DNA of 33,933 nucleotides from Caloramator australicus RC3. Its GTDB lineage: Bacteria; Bacillota; Clostridia; Clostridiales; Caloramatoraceae. The first letter of the stretch is position 1, and each line of letters opens with the position of its first letter. The DNA is taken from contig NZ_CAKP01000022.1 of the NCBI RefSeq assembly GCF_000297115.1, forward strand, positions 1 through 33,933. The letters run 5' to 3'. The position numbers were made by a program, and so were the translations under genes. Under the pieces are notes generated by a model. It did no database searches. It saw nothing but the letters and a program-made list of their open reading frames with translations, and had not been told where the DNA came from. Shown here piece after piece: positions 23,777-33,671 of the stretch.

Positions 23777-24624
23777 ATGGTCAAAATTATAAAGGCAGGA
23801 TGGAGAGATTATTCAAAAGTAAAAGCTTTGTTGTTAAAAACAATAGATTATGACTTTGATATATTTAGCAATTATGATGGAAACATATTATTAGATATGA
23901 TGGCTAAAAGATGCTTTAAAATAGTTGATAGTAACAAAATAATAGGTTTAATTGTAAAATATGATTTTAAAAGAGAAATACTTTTTATTCCGTTTGAAAC
24001 AAACGTTTCTTTTAATGAAATAATTAAAGAGTTACAAGATAATTTTTTAGGTGGTTATAGGATTGAATTTTATTATAGAAATATTGAAATATTAAAAAAA
24101 CTTATTCATGAGTGCAATATTAAATTGCTAAAGGACTATAAATTGATGATTATTGATCTTTCAAAATTTAAATCGATTAATCGATTAACAAATTTGAATA
24201 ATCTGAGGATAAGAACCATGATCATCAACAAAGAGGAAGATAAAAGAGTTATTCTGCAAAATAGTATATTTGGAGAAAATGTAAAAAGAAAGGCATTATC
24301 TTTAGAGGAAGTAAAAAGCGAAGAAAGAAAAAAGAATTTATTTCAGATTTATGTTTTTTCTTAACATACAACGAAGAAGATATTGGATATGGACAAATAA
24401 TAAAAAGTTCTGAAGGATATTATCTTATTAATTTTGGGGTGATTCCAGAATATAGAGGGCAAGGAAACGGAAAATTCTTTTTAAATGAAATATTAACTAA
24501 GGCAAAGGAGTATGGAATAAAGGAACTTTTTTTAAAAGTTGAAAATGATAACACAAGAGCAGTTAATTTATACTACAATATGGGATTTGAGGAGATAATA
24601 AATGCTGCAACGATATTGATTTAA
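23777..24624 (+). pseudogene. GNAT-family acetyltransferase gene broken by a one-base frameshift
   Basis: Two partial frames together form one GNAT protein of about 280 residues. The first runs from ATG 23777 (AAAGGAG at 23765-23771) to a TAA at 24362-24364. The second, shifted frame is open from before 24361 through LTYNEEDIGYGQIIKS to the stop at 24622-24624. The shifted part holds the acetyl-CoA-binding motif A (GVIPEYRGQGNGKFFLNEIL) and NDNTRAVNLYYNMGFEE. The frames meet at a run of six T (24354-24359). A seventh T would join ...QIYVFF to LTYNEED. So a lost T, a sequencing error or slippage at the T run are all possible. Without the second frame the product lacks the CoA site. The substrate is unknown. 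Confidence 0.75.
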
Positions 24625-24646
24625 GGGCTGCTTTTGCAGCCCTTAA
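24621..24646. terminator. Bidirectional hairpin between convergent genes
   Basis: TTAAGGGCTGC (24621-24631) and GCAGCCCTTAA (24636-24646) form an 11-base-pair perfect stem with a TTTT loop. It lies between the convergent acetyltransferase (+) and aminotransferase (-) genes and includes the stop codon of the former. Neither strand has a good T run, so termination strength is uncertain. Confidence 0.65.
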
Positions 24647-24649
24647 CCA

Positions 24650-25834
24650 TTATATATTTTCTTTCAAAACCTTTCCCAATCTTTTTATTCCTTCAATTAT
24701 TTTATCTTCTGGCATATTTGAGAAATTCAATCTAAAATGATTTGGATGTCCACCATTTGGGAAGAAGGAACCACCAGGCACGAAGGCTACCTTATCCCTC
24801 AATGCGATTTTTAGTAGTTCAGCAGCATCTATACCTTCTGGTAGAGTAACCCATGTAAATAATCCACCATTAGGATAGGTATACTTAATATTTTCTGGGA
24901 ATTCTTTTTTGATCATATCAATCATTAAATCTCTTCTTCTTCTATATACTTCTTTTATCTTATTAATATGCTCATCCAAATTATAAACCTGCATAAAGGC
25001 TGCAGCTTCTCTTTGTGATATTGAGCTTGACTGCAAATCTGCACCCTGCTTAACAATAATATACTTATTTAAAATATCTTTATCTGCACATATCCAACCG
25101 AGTCTTAATCCTGGGCAGAAGGTTTTAGAAAATGTTCCAAGATAAATAACAAGTCCCTTTTTATCTAAACTTTTAATGGAAGGAATCATGTCGCCCTCAA
25201 ATCTTAGTTCACCATAAGGATTGTCCTCAATTATAGGAATATTATATTTTTCAGCAAGTTCTAACATTTTTACTCTTCTTTCAAAACTTAGGGTTTTTCC
25301 AGTAGGATTTTGAAAATCGGGTATAGTATAGATAAATTTTGCATTTGGATGCTTTTCTAATGCCTTTTCAAGTTCTTCTATAATCATTCCGTTATCATCC
25401 ATAGGAATTTCAACGAATTTAGGCATATATGCTTTAAAGGCATTAATAGCCCCTAAATAGCTTGGGCTTTCGCAGATTACTATGTCATCCTTATCAAGAA
25501 AAACTCTACCAGTAAAATCTAACCCTTGTTGTGAACCGTTAGTAATTAGTATATTTTCATAAGTAGCATTAACTCCAACAGCCTTCATTCTTTGCTCAGC
25601 TATAATTTTTCTAAGTGGAGTATAACCTTCGGTAGGACCGTATTGAAGTGCAGCTTTTCCTTCATCATTCAAAACCTTATGAGATATGACTTTCATTTCT
25701 TCTATTGGGAAAAGTTCAGGTGCAGGAAGACCACCAGCAAAGGATATAATATCAGGTTCCTCAGTTAGCTTTAAAAGCTCGCGTATTTCAGAAGCTTTCA
25801 AATGATTCATTCTTTCTGATAACCTAAATTCCAT
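24650..25834 (-). CDS. PLP-dependent class I/II aminotransferase (2-aminoadipate/MocR-domain type)
   Basis: The 394-residue fold-type I aminotransferase resembles LysN/2-aminoadipate and aromatic aminotransferases. It has ISFAGGLPAPELFP near the N terminus, ALQYGPTEGYTPLR, ITNGSQQGLDF, the YTIPDFQNPTGKT block that positions PLP and substrate, and the PLP lysine (about Lys237) in GTFSKTFCPGLRLGW. It likely transfers amino groups between an amino acid and 2-oxoglutarate. The exact amino acid is open. I start it at the ATG complementary to 25832-25834, which has GGGGG 8-9 bases upstream. An ATG five codons earlier includes that Shine-Dalgarno sequence. There is no DNA-binding domain, so it is not a MocR regulator. 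It has its own promoter. Confidence 0.88.
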   Translation of the reverse strand: MEFRLSERMNHLKASEIRELLKLTEEPDIISFAGGLPAPELFPIEEMKVISHKVLNDEGKAALQYGPTEGYTPLRKIIAEQRMKAVGVNATYENILITNGSQQGLDFTGRVFLDKDDIVICESPSYLGAINAFKAYMPKFVEIPMDDNGMIIEELEKALEKHPNAKFIYTIPDFQNPTGKTLSFERRVKMLELAEKYNIPIIEDNPYGELRFEGDMIPSIKSLDKKGLVIYLGTFSKTFCPGLRLGWICADKDILNKYIIVKQGADLQSSSISQREAAAFMQVYNLDEHINKIKEVYRRRRDLMIDMIKKEFPENIKYTYPNGGLFTWVTLPEGIDAAELLKIALRDKVAFVPGGSFFPNGGHPNHFRLNFSNMPEDKIIEGIKRLGKVLKENI

Positions 25835-25907
25835 AAAAGATACCCCCATAATATTATTATAAATTGTGGAGAAAATAATGATATATTAAAATTTTCTGAC
25901 ATTAATT

Positions 25908-25936
25908 ATTATAGCAAATTTATTGCGAGGCAACAA
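25908..25936 (-). promoter_or_regulatory. Probable sigma-A promoter of the aminotransferase gene
   Basis: On the - strand TTGTTG (25936-25931), a 17-base spacer and a perfect TATAAT (25913-25908) lie about 75 bases upstream of the start codon. The -10 box is perfect and the -35 box matches four of six. The divergent prsW gene begins 57 bases to the right of the -35 box. Confidence 0.65.
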
Positions 25937-25992
25937 CAAAAATTGCAATATTCTGAATCTATATTGAAATTTTCTATAATTGAGGTGATTGT

Positions 25993-26670
25993 ATGCTAAA
26001 CATGATTGCAATAGCTCTTGCACCAACGATTGCACTCTTGATTTTTATTTATCAAAAGGATAGATATGATAGGGAACCTGCTCAAATACTTTTTAAGCTT
26101 TTTATCTTCGGCTTTTTTTCAACTATTCCAGTTTATTATGTTGAAAAGTTTTTATTGAGCTTTAATCAAAGTCCTCTTTATGTAGCCTTTGTTGTGGCAG
26201 GATTAACAGAAGAGCTATTTAAATTTTTAGTTACTTATAACATTGCATTTAAAATATATGAATATAATGAAAAGTTAGATGGCATTATTTATTCCGTATT
26301 TACCTCCCTGGGATTTGCTACAGCTGAAAATCTTTTATATGTTCTAAATCAAAGGAACTTTATATATACAGGCATTTTTAGAGGGATATTCTCCGTCCCA
26401 GGGCACATGCTGTTTGCAATAAGCATGGGTTATTACCTTTCTATAGCTAAATTTGCCAATGATAAAGGTAGCACATATTTAATAATGTCACTTGTTATCC
26501 CGATTATTTTACATGGAATTTATGATTATATACTCTTTTCAAGAGTTTACGGATATTTTATTTTATTCATAGCCTTTATCCTTTTCCTCTGGAAATCCGG
26601 ACTTAAAAAACTTAATTTATATGTTCGTGAGTCAAAGGAAAGGTTTGAAAAAAATAATAAACATAAATAA
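25993..26670 (+). CDS. prsW: PrsW-family intramembrane metalloprotease
   Basis: The 225-residue polytopic membrane protein shows the PrsW motifs: KDRYDREPAQ after the first helix, GLTEELFKF with the paired glutamates, GFATAENLLYVL, FSVPGHMLFAISMGYY and HGIYDY. These conserved Glu and His residues form the active site within the membrane. In Bacillus PrsW cuts the anti-sigma factor RsiW and releases sigma-W. Related proteins control other ECF sigma factors in Clostridia. No anti-sigma or ECF sigma gene is in this window, so the target is unknown. Start ATG at 25993 follows GAGGTGA. Confidence 0.9.
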   Translation: MLNMIAIALAPTIALLIFIYQKDRYDREPAQILFKLFIFGFFSTIPVYYVEKFLLSFNQSPLYVAFVVAGLTEELFKFLVTYNIAFKIYEYNEKLDGIIYSVFTSLGFATAENLLYVLNQRNFIYTGIFRGIFSVPGHMLFAISMGYYLSIAKFANDKGSTYLIMSLVIPIILHGIYDYILFSRVYGYFILFIAFILFLWKSGLKKLNLYVRESKERFEKNNKHK

Positions 26671-26693
26671 TTTTATGTAAACAAAAATAAGTA

Positions 26694-26722
26694 TTGATTA
26701 ACAATCGATGAAATAGTATAAT
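26694..26722 (+). promoter_or_regulatory. Sigma-A promoter of miaB
   Basis: TTGATT (26694-26699), a 17-base spacer and a perfect TATAAT (26717-26722) stand 33 bases ahead of the miaB start codon, which has GGGAGGA in between. No terminator hairpin is seen between prsW and this promoter. Confidence 0.8.
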
Positions 26723-26754
26723 TACATTCGTAACTTACACAGGGAGGAATAAAT

Positions 26755-28098
26755 ATGAGTTTAAATAGACAAAGGTATTATCACATTATAACAATGGGAT
26801 GTCAGATGAACGAAGAGGATTCTGAGAAAATTGCAGGTATGCTTGAAAAAATGGGATATGTAAAAACAGATGATAAAGAAAAGGCTGATGTTATTGTAAT
26901 GAATACCTGTGCAGTTAGGGAAAATCCTGAGACAAAAACCTATGGAAATTTAGGGCAGCTCAAAGCTCTAAAGGCTAAAAAACCAGAACTTATTATAGCT
27001 ATTGGCGGATGTATGATGCAACAAAAGGGAGTAGGTGAACTTGTAAAAAAGAAATTCCCTTATGTAGATATAATATTTGGAACATTTAATATTCATAGAT
27101 TCCCAGAGCTCTTGAATAATGCGATGCAGAGTGATACAACAATATTAGAGGTTTGGGAAAAGGAAGGCGAAATAGTAGAGGGGCTTCCAATTCATCGTGA
27201 GAGTGATATAAAGGCTTTTGTTACAATTATGCATGGCTGCAATAATTTCTGTTCATACTGCATAGTTCCATACACAAGGGGTAGAGAAAGAAGCAGAAAA
27301 CCAGAAGCTATTATTAATGAAATAAAACAATTAGCTAAGGATGGCTACAAAGAAGTTACTTTACTTGGACAAAATGTAAATTCTTACGGTAAAGATCTTG
27401 ATAATATGAGTTTTGCAAAGCTATTAAGGATGGTAAATGAAGTTGAAGGTATTGAAAGGATAAGATTTACAACATCCCATCCAAAGGATCTTACTGATGA
27501 TGTCATAGATGCAATAAAGGAATGCGAAAAGGTTTGTGAGCATATTCATCTTCCTGTTCAATCTGGCAGTACAAGGATTTTGCAGAAGATGAATAGAAAA
27601 TATACTAAGGAACAATATTTAGAATTAGTTGAAAAAATTAAAAGCAAAATAGAGGATGTTGCTATAACTACAGACATCATAGTAGGGTTTCCAGGTGAGA
27701 CTGAGGAGGATTTTGAAGAGACATTGGATGTTGTTAAAAAAGTAGAATATGATTCAGCATTTACCTTCATATACTCAAAAAGGCCGGGAACTCCAGCTGA
27801 AAAGTATGAGGATCAAGTTCCTGAAGATGTAAAGCACGAAAGGTTTAACAGACTGGTTGAAATAGTAAATCAGGTGGGTGAAAAAAGAAGTAAGAGGTAT
27901 CAAGATAGGATCGTTGAAGTATTAGTTGAAGGTCCAAGTAAAACCGACGAAAATAGATTAACAGGTAGAACGAGAACTGGTAAACTAGTTCACTTTACAG
28001 GTGGAGATGCATCATTAAAGGGTAAGCTTGTTAATGTTAAGATTACTCAAGCACAAATGTATATTTTGTTAGGAGAATTAGTAGAAGTTATAAGGTAA
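26755..28098 (+). CDS. miaB: tRNA-2-methylthio-N6-dimethylallyladenosine synthase MiaB
   Basis: MiaB is a radical-SAM methylthiotransferase that adds the 2-methylthio group to i6A37 of tRNAs reading UNN codons. The 447-residue protein has the three N-terminal cluster cysteines (Cys16 in [12 protein letters not shown], Cys52 in MNTCAVREN, Cys86 in GGCMMQQ). It has the radical-SAM CxxxCxxC (Cys162, Cys166, Cys169 in [20 protein letters not shown]) and a C-terminal TRAM domain (about 380-445). [10 protein letters not shown] and the TRGRERSR motif favour MiaB over MtaB or RimO. Its substrate modification is made first by MiaA, encoded downstream in the same block. A terminator separates it from mutS. 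Confidence 0.96.
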   Translation: MSLNRQRYYHIITMGCQMNEEDSEKIAGMLEKMGYVKTDDKEKADVIVMNTCAVRENPETKTYGNLGQLKALKAKKPELIIAIGGCMMQQKGVGELVKKKFPYVDIIFGTFNIHRFPELLNNAMQSDTTILEVWEKEGEIVEGLPIHRESDIKAFVTIMHGCNNFCSYCIVPYTRGRERSRKPEAIINEIKQLAKDGYKEVTLLGQNVNSYGKDLDNMSFAKLLRMVNEVEGIERIRFTTSHPKDLTDDVIDAIKECEKVCEHIHLPVQSGSTRILQKMNRKYTKEQYLELVEKIKSKIEDVAITTDIIVGFPGETEEDFEETLDVVKKVEYDSAFTFIYSKRPGTPAEKYEDQVPEDVKHERFNRLVEIVNQVGEKRSKRYQDRIVEVLVEGPSKTDENRLTGRTRTGKLVHFTGGDASLKGKLVNVKITQAQMYILLGELVEVIR

Positions 28099-28103
28099 TA
28101 AGG

Positions 28104-28142
28104 AAAGCCGCTGCAAGTTTATCTTTCAGCGGCATTGTTTTT
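28104..28142 (+). terminator. Intrinsic terminator after miaB
   Basis: GCCGCTG (28107-28113) pairs with CAGCGGC (28127-28133) across a 13-base loop, with AAA before the stem and ATTGTTTTTATT after it. The T run is interrupted by G, so some read-through into mutS, which starts at 28185 without a clear strong promoter, is likely. Confidence 0.75.
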
Positions 28143-28184
28143 ATTATATAATAATAATACACTTAATTTAGGGAGGAATCAGAA

Positions 28185-30761
28185 TTGGGATTAACGCCTA
28201 TGATGCAACAATATCTTGAAATAAAAGAACAGCATAAGGATTGCATACTTTTTTTTAGATTAGGGGATTTTTATGAAATGTTTTTTGAGGATGCAGAAAT
28301 TGCATCAAGGGAACTGGAAATTGCTTTAACCGGTAGAGACTGTGGCCTTGATAAAAGAGCACCAATGTGTGGGGTTCCATATCATTCAGCAGAATCCTAT
28401 ATAGCAAAACTTATTGAAAAGGGATATAAGGTTGCTATCTGCGAACAGGTAGAAGATCCTAAACTTGCAAAGGGAATAGTAAAAAGAGAAATAACAAGAA
28501 TAATAACACCTGGAACTATAATAGAAGGTAGCATGCTCAATGAAAAGGCTAACAATTACATAATTTGCATTTATAACTCAACATCAAAATTAGGCCTTGC
28601 TATTTGTGACGTTTCTACTGGAGATTTTTTTGTAACTTCTTTTGATAATGAAAAAAATAAATTAATAGATGAATTGTCTAAATACGCACCTTCGGAACTA
28701 TTGATTATTGAAGAAAAGCCTAATTCTACAATAAATGAACAATTAGAAATAATAAAAGGAAGATATAATTGTTTAATAAGCCAAATTGAAAAATATGATA
28801 ATTTAGATATTTTAGATAAGTTCAAAACTGATAATTTCAACGGGGAAGAAATAATATCAGCGGCAACTTTATTGAAATATTTAACGGATACTCAAAAAAG
28901 CAGCTTAGGCCATATAACAAGCATAAAAAAATATAATATAAGCGATTTTATGATTTTAGACTCCTTTACAAGAAAAAATTTAGAGCTTACGGAAACATTA
29001 AGGACCAGAAGCAAAAAGGGAACGTTAATTGATGTTTTAGATAAAACACTTACTGCGATGGGTGGAAGACTTTTAAGAAAATGGATTGAGGAACCCCTTA
29101 TGAATATAAAAGAAATAAATAAAAGACTAGAAGCAGTTGAAGAGTTTATAGATAATATTTATATATCATCAGACCTTAGAGAATTTTTAAGAAATATTTA
29201 TGATATTGAAAGGATATTAAGTAAAATAAGCTGTGAAAGTGCTAATGCAAGGGATTTAAACGCCCTAAAGCAGTCAATATCAATGCTTCCTGATATTAAA
29301 GCAGCCTTAAAGGAGTGCAGAAGCGATCTTATAAGAGAAATAGAAAATGATTTTGATACACTAGATGATATATATAATCTTATAAATGCTGCAATCATTG
29401 AAAATCCTCCAGTTTCTGTAAAGGAAGGTGGAATTATAAAATCCGGCTATAACCAAGAGGTAGATAAACTAAGGGATGCAATGCTAAACGGGAAAAACTG
29501 GATTGCAGAACTTGAACAAAGGGAAAAGGAAGAAACAGGTATCAAATCATTAAAGGTTGGCTATAACAAAGTATTTGGATATTATATTGAAATTACAAAG
29601 GCTAATTTGAGTTTAATCCCTAAGGATAGATATATACGCAAACAAACATTAGCTAATGCCGAAAGATTCATTACCCCTGAGCTTAAAGAGATAGAAGAAA
29701 ATATCTTAGGAGCTGAATCAAAAATAGTCGAACTTGAATATGAACTTTTTGTAGATGTTAGAAATAAAGTCTACTCACAGGTTGAAAGGATAAAAAAGAT
29801 AGCACAATATTTAGCTATAATAGATGTATTGCTATCCTTTGCTAGGGTTTCCTTTGAGAACAATTATGTTAAACCCGAAATAACAAACGACGGAATTATA
29901 GAAATAATAGATGGAAGACATCCAGTGGTTGAAAAGGTTATATCAAGCCCCTTTGTTCCAAACGATACCATTCTTGATAATAAAGAAAATATGATAATCA
30001 TAATTACGGGACCTAATATGGCAGGTAAATCAACATACTTAAGGCAAGTTGCTTTAATTACTTTACTTTCCCAAGTTGGATGTTTTGTTCCTGCAAAGAA
30101 GGCTAAAATATCAATAGTAGATAGGATTTTCACAAGGATAGGTGCTTCAGATGATCTATCCTTAGGTCAAAGCACATTTATGGTTGAAATGACGGAAGTA
30201 TCGAATATTTTAAAGAATGCAACTAAAAATAGCTTAATTATATTAGATGAAGTAGGAAGAGGAACAAGCACCTATGATGGATTAAGTATTGCCTGGTCGG
30301 TAATTGAATATATAAATAAAAGTATCGGTGCAAAGACATTATTTGCAACCCATTATCATGAATTAACAGAACTTGAAGGCAAAATAAAGGGTGTTAAAAA
30401 TTATTGCATTTCCGTAAAGGAACATGGAGATGATATTATTTTCCTTAGAAAAATTGTAAGAGGTGGTGCAGATCAAAGCTATGGAATACAGGTGGCAAAA
30501 TTAGCTGGCCTCCCAGATGAGGTTATTAAAAAGGCTAAGGAAATACTCGCCAAATTAGAAGAAAATGATATAAACAAAATTAAAAAGGATGAAGTAATAA
30601 AAGAAGTTGCTACAACTTCTTCCTTTGAAATCAACCTATTTAATTACCAAGAAAATGAAATAATAGAGGAGCTTAAAAATATCGATATTCTAAATATAAC
30701 TCCTATTGAAGCTCTTAATAGATTATATTCATTAACAAATAAAGCAAAGAAATTAGGGTGA
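28185..30761 (+). CDS. mutS: DNA mismatch repair protein MutS
   Basis: MutS recognises mismatches and starts repair with MutL. The 858-residue protein has the mismatch-binding Phe-x-Glu near its start (LGDFYEMFFEDA, within FFRLGDFYEMF), connector, core and clamp domains. Its C-terminal ABC ATPase has Walker A GPNMAGKSTYLRQ (about 608-620), GASDDLSLGQSTFMVEM, Walker B LIILDEVGRGTSTYDG and ATHYHEL. The start is TTG at 28185, 7 bases after GGGAGGA (28171-28177). It gives the usual beginning LTPMMQQYLEIK. The next ATG at 28200 is too far from this site. mutL follows after 4 bases. Confidence 0.97.
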   Translation: MGLTPMMQQYLEIKEQHKDCILFFRLGDFYEMFFEDAEIASRELEIALTGRDCGLDKRAPMCGVPYHSAESYIAKLIEKGYKVAICEQVEDPKLAKGIVKREITRIITPGTIIEGSMLNEKANNYIICIYNSTSKLGLAICDVSTGDFFVTSFDNEKNKLIDELSKYAPSELLIIEEKPNSTINEQLEIIKGRYNCLISQIEKYDNLDILDKFKTDNFNGEEIISAATLLKYLTDTQKSSLGHITSIKKYNISDFMILDSFTRKNLELTETLRTRSKKGTLIDVLDKTLTAMGGRLLRKWIEEPLMNIKEINKRLEAVEEFIDNIYISSDLREFLRNIYDIERILSKISCESANARDLNALKQSISMLPDIKAALKECRSDLIREIENDFDTLDDIYNLINAAIIENPPVSVKEGGIIKSGYNQEVDKLRDAMLNGKNWIAELEQREKEETGIKSLKVGYNKVFGYYIEITKANLSLIPKDRYIRKQTLANAERFITPELKEIEENILGAESKIVELEYELFVDVRNKVYSQVERIKKIAQYLAIIDVLLSFARVSFENNYVKPEITNDGIIEIIDGRHPVVEKVISSPFVPNDTILDNKENMIIIITGPNMAGKSTYLRQVALITLLSQVGCFVPAKKAKISIVDRIFTRIGASDDLSLGQSTFMVEMTEVSNILKNATKNSLIILDEVGRGTSTYDGLSIAWSVIEYINKSIGAKTLFATHYHELTELEGKIKGVKNYCISVKEHGDDIIFLRKIVRGGADQSYGIQVAKLAGLPDEVIKKAKEILAKLEENDINKIKKDEVIKEVATTSSFEINLFNYQENEIIEELKNIDILNITPIEALNRLYSLTNKAKKLG

Positions 30762-30765
30762 TAAA

Positions 30766-32595
30766 ATGTCAAAAATAAGAATATTAGATGATGATTTAAT
30801 AACAAAAATTGCTGCAGGGGAAGTAGTCGAAAGGCCGGCGTCCGTTGTTAAAGAATTGATTGAAAACTCAATAGATGCAGGAGCAAGTATTATAGAGGTT
30901 GAAATAGAAAATGGCGGAATAAGCTTAATAAAAATAACAGATAACGGGCATGGTATAGAAAAAGACGATGTTGAGATTGCATTTTTAAGACATACTACAT
31001 CAAAAATCAAAAATGAGGATGATCTTTATAATATAAGAACATTAGGCTTTAGAGGAGAAGCTCTTGCAAGTATATGTGCTGTTTCAAAGGTAGAGATGAT
31101 AACCAAAACAAAAGATGATCTGACTGGAACTAAAATTTATATTGAAGGTGGAGAAATTATAGATAAAATTGAATGCGGTGCACCCGACGGAACTACCATT
31201 ATTGTAAAAGATTTGTTCTATAATACACCTGCAAGGCTAAAATTTTTAAAAACTCCTTCAAGGGAAGCCATGATTGTTTCTGAGATAGTTCAAAGTCTTG
31301 CATTATCTAAGGAAAATATATCATTTAAATATAAAAATAATGGTAAGATAGTTTTCGCAACAAAGGGTGATGGAAATTTATTAAATGCTATACTTTCTTT
31401 ATACGGAAGACAAGTCAAGGATAATCTATTAAAGATCGATTATGAAGAAAATGATATAAAAATCGAAGGGTATATAGGGAATAATGCCTTAGGGAAGAAT
31501 AATAGAAACTATCAAACGCTTTTTATAAACGGAAGATTAATAAAAAACAAAACAATAAATGCTGCAATTGAAAATGTATATAGATCCTATTCAACTTCGG
31601 ATAAGTTTCCATTTTATGTTGTCAAAATAATAATGAATCCCCAATTAATAGATGTAAACGTTCATCCAACTAAAGCCGAAGTTAAGTTTCAAAATGATCA
31701 GGAGATTTATAGATTGGTTTACAAGGCCCTTCAAAATGCCTTTGCAACTACAGCATCCGTCCCTAAGGTTATTATAGATCTAAATATTGAAAAAAATTTT
31801 TCACCAGAAATAAAATCAGAAGAAATAACATTTAGCTTCAATAAGCAAGATAAACAAAGTCTAGAAAAAAGTGATTCAGATGTTTTCAATAGTTATAAAC
31901 CTAATGTAAAAGAAGATAAGCAAGAATATATAAATGAAAATATAAATAAAGAAAAATCTATAGAAGAGGTTAAAAATTTTGAAGATGAGGAAATAATAGA
32001 TAATAAGACTTCTACTTTATTTCCTAAATTAGTTCCAATCGGTCAAATACATTTGACATATATTATTGCAGAGGCAGAAAATGAGTTTTATATAATAGAC
32101 CAGCATGCAGCCCATGAAAGGATCTTATATGAGAAGTATTTAGATGAATATCAAAGAACAGCTATCCATAGCCAAACATTGTTAACTCCTAAAATTATTG
32201 ATTTGAAGACTTCTGATAAAGAATTCCTTCTTGAAAATATCGAAAATTTTGCTAAAATAGGTTTTGTCATTGAAGATTTCGGAGGTAATTCTATATCATT
32301 AAGATCTGTTCCAGTTATTTATGGAAATCCTAATTATATTGATGTATTTAATGAGATTTTGAACGAAATTGTGCAATCTTCAGGCGGTTTTCTAAATTCT
32401 ATTAATAAAATCATATATACGATGGCATGCAAAGGTGCAATAAAAGCTGGGGATAAATTAACTTTAAGCGAAATGAATAAACTGATCGATGATTTAAGAC
32501 GTTGTAAGAATCCTTATTCTTGTCCCCATGGAAGACCAACTTTAATAAGGATGAGTTATGATGATCTTGAAAAAAAATTTAGAAGAATCTTGTAA
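30766..32595 (+). CDS. mutL: DNA mismatch repair endonuclease MutL
   Basis: The 609-residue protein has the GHKL ATPase domain (about 1-330) with VVKELIENSIDAGA, ITDNGHGIEKDD, and TLGFRGEALASI. An acidic, poorly conserved linker follows (about 345-420), then the C-terminal endonuclease domain. The nuclease motif DQHAAHERILYE starts at Asp445, and ACKGAIKAG and CPHGRP (from Cys586) are present. It is therefore a nicking MutL of the type found in bacteria without MutH, acting after MutS finds a mismatch. The ATG at 30766 lies 4 bases after mutS. miaA follows 9 bases later. Confidence 0.97.
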   Translation: MSKIRILDDDLITKIAAGEVVERPASVVKELIENSIDAGASIIEVEIENGGISLIKITDNGHGIEKDDVEIAFLRHTTSKIKNEDDLYNIRTLGFRGEALASICAVSKVEMITKTKDDLTGTKIYIEGGEIIDKIECGAPDGTTIIVKDLFYNTPARLKFLKTPSREAMIVSEIVQSLALSKENISFKYKNNGKIVFATKGDGNLLNAILSLYGRQVKDNLLKIDYEENDIKIEGYIGNNALGKNNRNYQTLFINGRLIKNKTINAAIENVYRSYSTSDKFPFYVVKIIMNPQLIDVNVHPTKAEVKFQNDQEIYRLVYKALQNAFATTASVPKVIIDLNIEKNFSPEIKSEEITFSFNKQDKQSLEKSDSDVFNSYKPNVKEDKQEYINENINKEKSIEEVKNFEDEEIIDNKTSTLFPKLVPIGQIHLTYIIAEAENEFYIIDQHAAHERILYEKYLDEYQRTAIHSQTLLTPKIIDLKTSDKEFLLENIENFAKIGFVIEDFGGNSISLRSVPVIYGNPNYIDVFNEILNEIVQSSGGFLNSINKIIYTMACKGAIKAGDKLTLSEMNKLIDDLRRCKNPYSCPHGRPTLIRMSYDDLEKKFRRIL

Positions 32596-32604
32596 GGTGA
32601 TTAT

Positions 32605-33549
32605 ATGAAAAAAAATATAGTTATAATAGCAGGTCCGACAGCATCAGGCAAGACAAAGATAGGAATAGAACTTGCAAAAAAAATAGATGGTGAAATAGTA
32701 TCTGCCGATTCAATGCAAATTTATAAATATATGGATATTGGTTCTGCAAAACCTACAAGAGAAGAAATGCAGGGAGTTCCCCATCACATGATAGATGTTG
32801 TAGATCCTAAAGAAGAATTTAGTGTTGCCCTTTACCGTCAAATGGCAGTAGACTGTATAGATAATATTATAAAAAGGGGCAAAGTCCCAATAATAGTTGG
32901 TGGAACAGGATTATATATAAATTCCTTAACTTATCCTTTGGATTTTACAGAAACGGCAAAGGATGAAGAATATAGATTTTATCTTCAAAATTTGGCTGAG
33001 GAAAAGGGTAGTCACTTTATCCATGAAATGCTAAAGGAAGTTGATCCAGAATCATATAATAGGTTACATCCTAACGATTTAAAAAGGATAATAAGGGCAT
33101 TAGAGGTATATAAAAATACAGGCAGACCTATATCGGAATTTCAAAGGGAATCAAAAAAAAGAGAAATAGATTTTAATCTTGCATATTTTGGACTTACTAT
33201 GGATAGAACAAAACTTTATGAGAGAATAAATCAAAGGGTAGATGAAATGTTTGAGAAAGGATTAATAGATGAAGTTAAAAAATTAAAGGAAATGGGTTAT
33301 ACTAAGGATATGACTTCTATGCAGGGAATTGGCTATAAGGAAGTTTTTGATTATCTCGATGGTTATTTGACATTAGAAGAAGTAAAGGATATAATAAAAC
33401 AAAATACAAGAAGGTATGCTAAAAGACAATTAACTTGGTTTAGAAGGGAGGATAGGATATTCTGGATAAACTTAGATGAATTTAGCAGCATTGATGAAGT
33501 TTTAAATGTTATGATAAATTACATAAAGGAAAAATTTATGATAATTTAG
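32605..33549 (+). CDS. miaA: tRNA dimethylallyltransferase MiaA
   Basis: MiaA transfers a dimethylallyl group to N6 of A37 in tRNAs that read UNN codons, making the substrate for MiaB. The 314-residue protein shows the P-loop GPTASGKT (residues 10-17) and the DSMQIYKYMDIGSAKPT motif with the catalytic Asp. PHHMIDVVDP, VGGTGLYI and the C-terminal RYAKRQLTWFRR region are also present. Length is normal. Start ATG at 32605 follows AAGGTGA. It closes the mutS-mutL-miaA run. Confidence 0.97.
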   Translation: MKKNIVIIAGPTASGKTKIGIELAKKIDGEIVSADSMQIYKYMDIGSAKPTREEMQGVPHHMIDVVDPKEEFSVALYRQMAVDCIDNIIKRGKVPIIVGGTGLYINSLTYPLDFTETAKDEEYRFYLQNLAEEKGSHFIHEMLKEVDPESYNRLHPNDLKRIIRALEVYKNTGRPISEFQRESKKREIDFNLAYFGLTMDRTKLYERINQRVDEMFEKGLIDEVKKLKEMGYTKDMTSMQGIGYKEVFDYLDGYLTLEEVKDIIKQNTRRYAKRQLTWFRREDRIFWINLDEFSSIDEVLNVMINYIKEKFMII

Positions 33550-33557
33550 AATCTTAA

Positions 33558-33586
33558 TTGACAAATAATAATCTATAGAATAAACT
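33558..33586 (+). promoter_or_regulatory. Sigma-A promoter of hfq
   Basis: A perfect TTGACA (33558-33563), a 17-base spacer and TAAACT (33581-33586) lie 85 bases ahead of the hfq start, giving a leader of about 80 bases. TTTGCC (33615-33620) and GGCAAA (33634-33639) in the leader can pair around a 13-base AT-rich loop. Confidence 0.75.
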
Positions 33587-33671
33587 AAAAGTAATAACCA
33601 AAATTAAGCAATTTTTTGCCTAAAATAAATGGGGGCAAATTATTATCATAATAACTTTGGAGGATGATGGT

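Noticed and set aside
24439-24624. Stand-alone 61-residue acetyltransferase
   Set aside because: The frame is open well upstream of 24439 and continues the upstream GNAT sequence after a one-base shift, so it is the 3' half of one broken gene.
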